Origin: Thermodesulfovibrionales bacterium
GTDB lineage: Bacteria; Nitrospirota; Thermodesulfovibrionia; Thermodesulfovibrionales; SM23-35
Direction: 5' to 3'
DNA length: 5,495 bases
NCBI GenBank assembly: GCA_022865525.1
Contig: JALHSV010000641.1
Span: forward strand, 1-5,495
Under the pieces are notes generated by a model. That model worked only from the letters and a program-made list of their open reading frames with translations. It was not told the DNA's origin and did no database searches. The translations under genes and the position numbers were made by a program. Within the stretch, counting starts at the first letter, position 1; the number at the start of each line of letters is the position of its first letter. This document shows, piece after piece, positions 1 to 4,962 of this stretch.

Positions 1-5
1 CAATA

Positions 6-33
6 TTATCAGAAACTTGTGTGTGAATATACT
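6..33 (+). promoter_or_regulatory. possible promoter for the PsiE-family gene
   Basis: TTATCA (6-11) and TATACT (28-33) are separated by 16 bases and match the sigma-70 consensus hexamers at 4/6 and 5/6. The predicted transcription start would be about base 40, at or next to the ATG at 41, so the mRNA would be almost leaderless. That agrees with the missing ribosome binding site. This is weak pattern evidence in AT-rich DNA at the window edge, and it conflicts with the alternative that the coding frame continues to the left. Confidence 0.25.
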
Positions 34-577
34 ATATAGCATGAAAGATTCGGAGGAAGAAATTATCGCAAATATTCTTGCCTTTGAAAAGATTCTTGAT
101 ATCAACCTTGATGTTATGACGTCATCCTATATTGAGGAAGAAATCAGAAATTATTCTTCTATGTATCGTATAAAAAATGCACTCATAGATTTTTCAGAGA
201 AATTTCTTCAGAGTGCAAATCTCCTTCTTATCCTTGCACTCATTGGACTAACTTTAGGCGCTATTGGACTATTTATAACAGATGTACAAAAACTTTTTAC
301 TGGTGACCTTGAGAATGGAATTATTACTTCACTCGGTTCCATGCTCATTATATGGGTGATGATAGAACTGATGAACACAGAAATATCCCATCTTAAGGGA
401 GGGAAATTCCGTATCAGTGTATTTATTAGTGTCGCGCTTGTAACGGTCATAAGAGAAACAATGATCGCAACGCTGAAACATGAACAGTCAGCAATGATGG
501 TGTACCTTATTGCCGCTATTTTGGTAATCGGATTTGTCTACTGGCTTGTCATAAAGGGCGAAGAGCAGCAGCGATAA
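17..577 (+). CDS. PsiE-family integral membrane protein, possibly open at the left edge
   Basis: The C-terminal two thirds resembles the phosphate-starvation-inducible PsiE family, an inner-membrane family whose molecular role is not established. Four hydrophobic segments are visible: residues about 66-88, 101-119, 132-150 and 159-179. The stretch from the second to the third segment (IIWVMIELMNTEISHLKGGK, then FRISVFISVALVTVIRE) carries the typical PsiE pattern: an acidic residue in a helix, a short basic loop, then an I/V-rich helix with a conserved Arg. The first 60 residues are hydrophilic and helix-prone; E. coli PsiE is shorter, so this is an N-terminal extension. The start is uncertain. 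The coordinates use TTG at 17; the first ATG is at 41 and has no Shine-Dalgarno sequence. The frame is open to base 2, so the gene may begin outside the window. Family assignment is from remembered sequence character only. Confidence 0.7.
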   Translation: MCVNILYSMKDSEEEIIANILAFEKILDINLDVMTSSYIEEEIRNYSSMYRIKNALIDFSEKFLQSANLLLILALIGLTLGAIGLFITDVQKLFTGDLENGIITSLGSMLIIWVMIELMNTEISHLKGGKFRISVFISVALVTVIRETMIATLKHEQSAMMVYLIAAILVIGFVYWLVIKGEEQQR

Positions 578-662
578 AGAAGATTTATTTGCTGTATACC
601 AGAACAACAATACAGAAGGTCAACCCTTAATAGATTATTTCTCATATCTCAAGCATGATCCC

Positions 663-1472
663 ATGAACGTTTTTTACAGCAGTAATACTCCGATTGGTCT
701 CTACGTAAGACAAAAGTGGTTACATCAGGAAGACACACTCGCATGGAAGAATGATTTTAGAGAGACGGTAGGTTCATTGTATGCAGGACAGCTTCCGAAT
801 GGTTCATGGGATGGTTCTCTTTTAACCACAGCACATAGACTATTCGGACTGCATCTCACAGTCAGAAATATCAATGAACGAATCGAAAAAGCGCTCGAAT
901 GGCTCCTGTCACAGGAGGTCTTTTTAAACAAAGAAGCGAACCTGCACATGCAATCAGAAAAAGTCTTTGCAAGTAATCTGCAGAACCTTCCCCTTTCTCA
1001 TGGTTGTTTTAAGCATTTCGCAAAGTGCGCTATTCTTTTTCTTACGACTATTTTCGGTCAAGAACACGATGCAAGGGTTATACGTGTGTATGAAATGCTT
1101 CGTATCAACGGTGAAGAGAAAGAAGGAAAGTGGTGCACATGGTCATGTTCATATAACTTTCTGAGGGCATTTGTAGTACATCCAAGATATAGAGACAGTA
1201 AAGCAGTCAGGTTGTTTCTGTCAAGATTAGAAGAAGTGCAAAAGGCAGATGGAAGCTGGCCAATACAAATACCTTTTTATCAGACTGTGAATGCCCTTGG
1301 ACATCTGAACTTGGCGCAGTCAGACGAGTTGCTCGAACGGGCCTTCAGAAGGTTAAGAAAGAAACAAAACAGAGATGGCACATGGGGAAGTACACAGAAA
1401 GAATGGAACACATTTCTGGTCGTTCATACGATAAAAAGAAAAAGCTCCTTATTCTCAAAGAAGAGAATATAA
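663..1472 (+). CDS. squalene-cyclase/prenyltransferase-like alpha/alpha-toroid repeat protein
   Basis: This is a soluble-looking 269-residue protein with QW-type motifs of the squalene-hopene cyclase and prenyltransferase repeat superfamily: Q-L-P-N-G-S-W at residues 43-49, Q-K-A-D-G-S-W at 193-199 and Q-N-R-D-G-T-W at 235-241, with a weaker G-K-W-C-T-W at 155-160. These repeats normally close helical hairpins of an alpha/alpha barrel. No DxDD protonation motif of true terpene cyclases is visible, and the protein is less than half the length of a hopene cyclase. It is therefore probably a repeat protein of unknown substrate rather than a cyclase. The start is doubtful: ATG 663 is the only standard start in frame and has no Shine-Dalgarno sequence, yet the frame stays open upstream to the TAA at 552-554 and reads like protein (D-Y-F-S-Y-L-K-H-D-P just before the Met). 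Its 3' end overlaps the convergent minus-strand gene by 18 bases. Confidence 0.7.
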   Translation: MNVFYSSNTPIGLYVRQKWLHQEDTLAWKNDFRETVGSLYAGQLPNGSWDGSLLTTAHRLFGLHLTVRNINERIEKALEWLLSQEVFLNKEANLHMQSEKVFASNLQNLPLSHGCFKHFAKCAILFLTTIFGQEHDARVIRVYEMLRINGEEKEGKWCTWSCSYNFLRAFVVHPRYRDSKAVRLFLSRLEEVQKADGSWPIQIPFYQTVNALGHLNLAQSDELLERAFRRLRKKQNRDGTWGSTQKEWNTFLVVHTIKRKSSLFSKKRI

Positions 1473-1895
1473 GGCTCCCCATAGTCCTACGCCGTAAACA
1501 ATATGGAGCACCAACTGTTCAAGCCAGGTAACTAGTCCTAATCTTCTTCCGAGGAATCCCTGTCCTGCTATAGGAAGTGCTACAAAAAGCATGGAAACCC
1601 AGAGCATCAGAACATAGAGGGCAATCAGCCATCCATTGATTGGTTTGACTTTTAATATACTAACAAGCACTGCATAGGTAAGGCCAAAAGATACACTGGT
1701 GAAGAGATGAACCGGAACTCCGAACAGAACCGCTTGTTGTTTGTTGTATTTTAATCCTGCTCTTTGTTGAGCGAACATGCCGTCAATAATGAGAATGCTT
1801 GATTTGAATATTCCCGCCTTGAACCCTGCATGGGATAACAGACCCATAAGTATTCCCGCTGCTAAGCCTGATAGTGCTCCTCCGAACAGGGACAC
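1455..1895 (-). CDS. small four-helix membrane protein, function unknown
   Basis: This 146-residue hydrophobic protein has membrane segments at about residues 3-22, 54-80, 88-110 and 123-146. The first is Gly/Ala-rich (GALSGLAAGILMG), a pattern seen in several families of small bacterial membrane proteins of unknown function; I do not recognise a specific one. A short loop with F-A-Q-Q-R-A-G-L-K-Y (41-50) lies between the first two segments. The start is GTG at 1893-1895, fixed by a near-perfect AAGGAGG (1901-1907 on the minus strand) five bases upstream. The stop is TGA, useful evidence that UGA is an ordinary stop in this genome. The gene lies 76 bases downstream of the epimerase on the same strand and could be the last gene of that operon or have its own promoter. 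It is convergent with, and overlaps, the repeat-protein gene. Confidence 0.75.
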   Translation of the reverse strand: MSLFGGALSGLAAGILMGLLSHAGFKAGIFKSSILIIDGMFAQQRAGLKYNKQQAVLFGVPVHLFTSVSFGLTYAVLVSILKVKPINGWLIALYVLMLWVSMLFVALPIAGQGFLGRRLGLVTWLEQLVLHIVYGVGLWGALYSLL

Positions 1896-1900
1896 GAATT

Positions 1901-1907
1901 CCTCCTT
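1901..1907 (-). promoter_or_regulatory. strong ribosome binding site deciding a GTG start
   Basis: Read on the minus strand this is AAGGAGG, five bases before the GTG at 1893-1895. It is one of the two best Shine-Dalgarno sequences in the window and supports GTG as the initiation codon of the small membrane protein. Confidence 0.85.
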
Positions 1908-1950
1908 AAATTAGTGATATGCAGGCATCCCATGAGACTCCTTATTTAGT

Positions 1951-1966
1951 ATATCCGTATATCCGT
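1951..1966. repeat. tandem duplication of an 8-bp unit
   Basis: ATATCCGT occurs twice back to back (1951-1958 and 1959-1966), followed by TCCG. It sits in the 76-base gap between the epimerase and the small membrane protein. On the minus strand TATACT (1948-1953) could serve as a -10 box for the downstream gene, but no matching -35 is seen. This may be only a small slippage duplication. Confidence 0.4.
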
Positions 1967-1971
1967 TCCGA

Positions 1972-2871
1972 TTACGAAAAGACATCCTGGAGTGCTTCTT
2001 TGAGATTCCCATAGACAAACCGGAATTGCGCACTTTGCAGCTTAGCAGGCACAATTCTCTGACTGTTCGTCAACTCATCGGCAAGTTCTTTCGCAAAAAG
2101 TCTGAACAGAGATACAGGGAGCTGGATAACAACAGCTTTGCGATATTCCCGCAGATGATCGAGAAGTGCACGAAAACGAACAGGCTCAGGAGAACAGGCA
2201 TTCACAGGTCCGGAAAGACTTTCATTAGAAACCGCGGCCTCATAAATACTGATCAAATCCTCCATATGGATCCATGAAAACCAGGTTTGACCTGAACCGA
2301 AACGCACAGTGAACCCGAAATTCATTGTTTTCAAGAGCTTTCCGATAAACCCGCCTTCCCTGTCAAGAACAGGCGCTGTTCTCACCTGAACGGAACGCAT
2401 ACCCAATGTCTCTGCACGGCGTGCTTCGTTCTCCCAGGCGACACAGACATCTGCGAGGAACCCCTTACCGTGTGTTCCGGTCTCGTCAATTTTGCTTTCG
2501 CCTTTATCTCCATAATAACCGATGGCGGAAGCCGAGATAAAAGTCTTCGGCTTTTGATCGAGAGAAGAAATAAAATCGATTAGAAGCTTATTAACGGTAA
2601 CGCGGCTTTCCCGGATTGCCTTTTTATACTCTTCCGTCCAGAGGGTCAGGATATCCTTGCCGCTCAGATTGATAACAGCTTCCGCACCTATGAACCACCC
2701 TTTTTCAAAAAGTTTTGGGTTGAGAAGATCAACAATAAATGATTGTAATTTCGGCGAAGAGACCCTGGATTGATTCCTGTCGAGGATAACAACTTCATAT
2801 CCCTTGACAAGTAGGAGACGCGCAAGACGCTGTCCGATAAAACCGCCACCTCCACAGATTACTATTTTCAT
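1972..2871 (-). CDS. TIGR01777-family NAD(P)-dependent epimerase with C-terminal DUF1731
   Basis: An extended short-chain dehydrogenase/reductase of 299 residues, the usual length for the TIGR01777 (YfcH-like) family. Residues 1-30 form the dinucleotide-binding beta-alpha-beta unit with G-G-G-G-F-I-G at 7-13. The family signature S-A-S-A-I-G-Y-Y-G-D-K-G is at 113-124 and contains the likely active-site Tyr. W-F-S-W-I-H-M-E-D-L at 197-206 is the conserved substrate-side loop. Residues about 250-298 (R-I-V-P-A-K-L at 272-278, then F-R-F-V-Y) fit the DUF1731 domain that closes this family. The physiological substrate of the family is not known. The ATG at 2869-2871 lies 12 bases after the SRPBCC stop codon and has no clear Shine-Dalgarno sequence, which suggests translational coupling. 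The pairing with an SRPBCC gene is seen in other bacteria, sometimes as one fused protein. The stop is TAA. Confidence 0.9.
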   Translation of the reverse strand: MKIVICGGGGFIGQRLARLLLVKGYEVVILDRNQSRVSSPKLQSFIVDLLNPKLFEKGWFIGAEAVINLSGKDILTLWTEEYKKAIRESRVTVNKLLIDFISSLDQKPKTFISASAIGYYGDKGESKIDETGTHGKGFLADVCVAWENEARRAETLGMRSVQVRTAPVLDREGGFIGKLLKTMNFGFTVRFGSGQTWFSWIHMEDLISIYEAAVSNESLSGPVNACSPEPVRFRALLDHLREYRKAVVIQLPVSLFRLFAKELADELTNSQRIVPAKLQSAQFRFVYGNLKEALQDVFS

Positions 2872-2883
2872 GGATTTATTATA

Positions 2884-3471
2884 TCACTTATGAACATGAG
2901 CGGTTAGTTTGCTCTTGAAGGTTCCATCAGCCCATTCAGCTATCCGCACTGCCCGGTATGAGAAGATATTTTGGAGTTGCTTTTGAATGATCAATCGATA
3001 AAAGATTTTACCAATGCGATCAAAAGGGATGCGGTATGTTACAGCGTCTCTCATCAGCGTACCTTCAGGAACTGGTTCAAAGGTATGAAGGTGTTCCCAC
3101 ATGACATACGGACCCTTGACCTGAACATCGGTAAACAGCTCTGGTCGACGGTATTCTGAAATTTTTGTATGCCATTTTAATTTTATGAAAAACCATCTGA
3201 TTGTATAATCAAACTCCGCACCTTCAAAAGTTTCACGTTGTCCACATTTATTGTCAAATCTGAAGTTTAGCCAGTCGGGAGTTATTTCGGAGAGATTTCC
3301 AGGTTTTTCAAAAAATAAAAATGCTTTTTCTACCGGAATAGCTATAACCTGAGAAGTCCTAAGCAGATAGGTATGCCCATCAGGCTTCTCGAACCTAATT
3401 TGAAATGTTGGAGGAAGATCATATTTTTCTGTAAAGTGCACTATAAGCTCTCTTACCCTTTCTGTCCCCAT
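2884..3471 (-). CDS. SRPBCC (START-like) family ligand-binding protein
   Basis: A 195-residue protein whose residues about 34-180 form an SRPBCC/cyclase-dehydrase fold: a first strand with V-I-A-I-P-V-E-K-A-F (42-51), the P-G-N-L-S-E-I-T-P loop (57-65), and the characteristic G-P-Y-V-M-W-E-H-L-H-T-F segment (120-131) followed by G-T-L-M-R-D-A-V-T-Y (137-146). Such domains bind hydrophobic ligands in a deep cavity. Its place just before the TIGR01777 epimerase, with which this subfamily is also found fused, suggests that it presents or binds the same substrate; that is inference. The coordinates use ATG 3469-3471, which overlaps the methyltransferase end by 19 bases. There is no clear ribosome binding site there, and a GTG at residue 11 (preceded by AGAGAG) is an alternative. 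The stop is TGA, showing that UGA terminates normally in this genome. Confidence 0.88.
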   Translation of the reverse strand: MGTERVRELIVHFTEKYDLPPTFQIRFEKPDGHTYLLRTSQVIAIPVEKAFLFFEKPGNLSEITPDWLNFRFDNKCGQRETFEGAEFDYTIRWFFIKLKWHTKISEYRRPELFTDVQVKGPYVMWEHLHTFEPVPEGTLMRDAVTYRIPFDRIGKIFYRLIIQKQLQNIFSYRAVRIAEWADGTFKSKLTAHVHK

Positions 3472-4715
3472 ACCGCATATACCGGGTCTGAATAAGGAAT
3501 TTTCAGATAATATTGATCATCCTCATTTCTCGGAAGTCCTCTCATCGAAAATGTATTAAGATTTTCATATAAACCTGTCCGCAAAAAATATTCAAGGACA
3601 ATTCCCATCCGTTCAAAATCATTAAGTTCAGTCCATATTCTTATAACCTTCGGCGGAAACCACCGGTTTGAAAAAGTAACAATAAAATACCCATCTTTTT
3701 TTAGAATCCTTGCGATTTCACTGAACAATTCAAATGGGTGTATCAGGTATTCTACAGAAACCGTACAAATAACAGCATCGAACTCGTTATCGGCGAAGGG
3801 GAGCAAAGGATCTCTATTAAGATCATGTATGACATGATCGGTAAGTTGTGGGTTCTGTAACATCTCCTCTCGATTGAGCCCAAGCCCGATGAGTGAATCA
3901 AGTTTCAGGTTCTTTGGAACATGGGACCTCCAGCTGCTCATCAAATCCAGAACCTTCATGCCGTTGCGCAGTATCTGACCGTATAAATCACTGATTACTG
4001 ATATGGCGGTGTCATCAATATGGGTAACAAGGCGAGGTTCTTTATAAAAGCCTGCATCCCCATATTCATTGATTCTCCTAAAAGGTTCATCTGAAAAGAA
4101 ATCTGTTGGATTCCCGTGGCATCGTGTCTGCATCCCAGTGCCGGAGGTTATATGTTCCATCCAGTCTGTACAGGATCCACCGAGTATTCCGCTATTCCTC
4201 CTTACATCTTTTATAACCATAGTAAGGTCGCCATTTATTTGCGAAAGCGGATGATTAAAGTCAACAGTAATAGCCGCATCTGATATTCCTGTGCATCTGA
4301 ATGGCTCGCTATTCCCTTTAAATATGCCCGCAATCGCCTTCAGCAAGCCTTTTGGATAAAATCGTCCAAAGCGAGGCTCTGTTGTCAGGGGAGCATAAAG
4401 CCGGTCAAATTGTCTTTGTTCAATAGAGAACTCATAATCCTGTGCATAGGGCGATACAATTTCCTTCATGATGTTTGAGCTTTCTACCTTATCTCCAGAC
4501 CTTTTCCCCATCAGTAAATCGATAATCTTTTTCGGAAAGATATCCCTATAAAAATTCACTTTTCTTGCAAAAAAGCAGTCAGTGTGGAATATGGCTGAGC
4601 TCTGCCAGCATAATGAGAATTCAATACTTGCCACTGCTTTTTCATGTATGATCTTTGATGTAAATTCCTGAGATATATCCTTGTTCATCTTTGCTCTCAA
4701 AACAACAAGTTGCAT
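3453..4715 (-). CDS. two-domain protein: FKBP/SlyD-like N-terminus plus class I SAM methyltransferase
   Basis: Residues about 248-365 of 420 form a Rossmann-type methyltransferase: motif I is K-V-L-D-L-M-S-S-W (254-262), an atypical version lacking the usual GxG glycines but typical of one conserved subfamily. It is followed by L-I-G-L-G-L-N (275-281), H-D-L-N-R-D-P-L-L-P-F (297-307), F-D-A-V-I-C-T-V-S-V-E-Y-L (312-324) and F-I-V-T-F-S-N-R-W-F-P (344-354). The substrate is unknown. The N-terminal part looks like a SlyD-type FKBP prolyl isomerase: about 53-77 resembles the dG..l..G...Gd.v strand, and A-I-T-V-D-F-N-H-P-L (148-157) matches the SlyD hallmark that precedes its last strands. Whether it is catalytic is not clear. 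The start is ambiguous: ATG 4715 lies about 11 bases from the predicted transcription start with no Shine-Dalgarno; a second ATG (residue 10, at 4686-4688) is possible. It is the first gene of the leftward operon; the stop is TAA. Confidence 0.85.
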   Translation of the reverse strand: MQLVVLRAKMNKDISQEFTSKIIHEKAVASIEFSLCWQSSAIFHTDCFFARKVNFYRDIFPKKIIDLLMGKRSGDKVESSNIMKEIVSPYAQDYEFSIEQRQFDRLYAPLTTEPRFGRFYPKGLLKAIAGIFKGNSEPFRCTGISDAAITVDFNHPLSQINGDLTMVIKDVRRNSGILGGSCTDWMEHITSGTGMQTRCHGNPTDFFSDEPFRRINEYGDAGFYKEPRLVTHIDDTAISVISDLYGQILRNGMKVLDLMSSWRSHVPKNLKLDSLIGLGLNREEMLQNPQLTDHVIHDLNRDPLLPFADNEFDAVICTVSVEYLIHPFELFSEIARILKKDGYFIVTFSNRWFPPKVIRIWTELNDFERMGIVLEYFLRTGLYENLNTFSMRGLPRNEDDQYYLKIPYSDPVYAVWGQKG

Positions 4716-4745
4716 TTAGTAATTTATTTGTCTATTATATATAAT
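4716..4745 (+). promoter_or_regulatory. predicted promoter for the Cys-rich peptide and rhodanese genes
   Basis: A perfect TATAAT on the + strand (4740-4745) is preceded, 18 bases upstream, by a weak -35 candidate TTAGTA (4716-4721, 3/6). Transcription would start near 4752 and leave a leader of about 54 bases before the peptide ATG at 4806. It overlaps the leftward promoter. No convincing separate promoter is seen between the peptide and the rhodanese gene. Confidence 0.4.
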
Positions 4746-4763
4746 TATTAACAACTGAAACAA
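4734..4763 (-). promoter_or_regulatory. predicted promoter for the methyltransferase operon
   Basis: On the minus strand there is a perfect TATAAT at 4734-4739, with TTGTTT (4758-4763; 3/6 match to the -35 consensus) 18 bases upstream. Transcription would start near 4727 and give a leader of only about 11 bases to the ATG at 4715, or about 39 to the internal ATG at 4688. The -10 box is shared with the opposite-strand promoter through a palindrome. Confidence 0.45.
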
Positions 4764-4798
4764 CCGTACAAGAAGTCAGGTTTATCCTTTGAAAGGAG

Positions 4799-4814
4799 GA
4801 TTTTCATGAAAATC
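4799..4814. repeat. perfect 16-bp palindrome centred on a start codon
   Basis: GATTTTCATGAAAATC is its own reverse complement and contains the ATG of the Cys-rich peptide (4806-4808). In RNA it can fold as a 6-bp stem with a CAUG tetraloop that exposes the start codon and covers the last bases of the ribosome binding site. As DNA it could be a dimeric repressor site. It overlaps a second inverted repeat, TCCTTT/AAAGGA (4785-4797), that includes the Shine-Dalgarno core. Confidence 0.6.
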
Positions 4815-4868
4815 AGAAAAGTATCCAAGCAGGTTTCATTGACCTGTAAATGCAAAAGTTCCTGTTAA
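4806..4868 (+). CDS. 20-residue Cys-rich peptide ORF, possible leader peptide or small peptide product
   Basis: A 20-codon ORF with the strongest ribosome binding site on the + strand: AAAGGAGGA (4792-4800) five bases before the ATG. The first half is basic (five Lys/Arg in the first eight residues) and the tail reads T-C-K-C-K-S-S-C, with three Cys codons (4845, 4851, 4863) among the last seven, then TAA. It is too short for family statistics and I recognise no family. Two readings are possible. As a regulatory leader, ribosome progress over the Cys codons would sense cysteine supply for the downstream sulfurtransferase gene; the hairpin and T-run that follow fit this, and Cys-codon leaders upstream of sulfur genes are known in mycobacteria. 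As a product, it could be a metal-binding or modified peptide, but no maturase gene lies in the window. A hairpin inside the ORF (CAGGT 4830-4834 / ACCTG 4842-4846) supports a structured leader. The gap to the rhodanese ATG is 94 bases. Confidence 0.55.
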   Translation: MKIRKVSKQVSLTCKCKSSC

Positions 4869-4890
4869 ACGATTTATCTTGAAGGCTTTA

Positions 4891-4929
4891 GGGGCGAGTG
4901 CTCGGCTCGCCCTCACAATCATTTTTTTT
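4891..4929 (+). terminator. GC-rich hairpin followed by a T8 run, possible attenuator/terminator
   Basis: GGGCGAG (4892-4898) pairs perfectly with CTCGCCC (4906-4912) around a seven-base loop; an extra G-T pair (4891/4913) is possible. A run of eight T (4922-4929) follows, but nine bases separate it from the stem, so this is not a textbook intrinsic terminator. It may act weakly or conditionally, between the Cys-rich ORF and the rhodanese gene. Alternatively it is a REP-like palindromic repeat; only the rest of the genome can tell. Confidence 0.45.
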
Positions 4930-4938
4930 GTCGACAAA
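4927..4938. repeat. perfect 12-bp palindrome upstream of the rhodanese gene
   Basis: TTTGTCGACAAA is self-complementary and lies 9 bases before the rhodanese Shine-Dalgarno sequence (AAAAGGA, 4948-4954). It could be a binding site for a dimeric regulator, or the T-run side could compete with the upstream hairpin. A 12-bp palindrome can also arise by chance in a window of this size, so function is inferred only from its place. Confidence 0.4.
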
Positions 4939-4962
4939 TAAGTACTGAAAAGGATAACCGAT

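Noticed and set aside
592..615. Inverted repeat CTGTAT/ATACAG as a terminator after the PsiE-family gene
   Set aside because: It has only six pairs with a 12-base loop, an AT-rich stem and no T-run. It also lies in a stretch that may be coding for the next gene.
2026..2277. Plus-strand ORF of 83 codons inside the epimerase gene
   Set aside because: It is antisense to the DUF1731 part of a clearly recognised epimerase and is an arginine-rich shadow frame.
4928..4959. Separate promoter for the rhodanese gene using the -35-like TCGACA (4931-4936)
   Set aside because: No -10 hexamer occurs at suitable spacing; the position would overlap the ribosome binding site and leave almost no leader.
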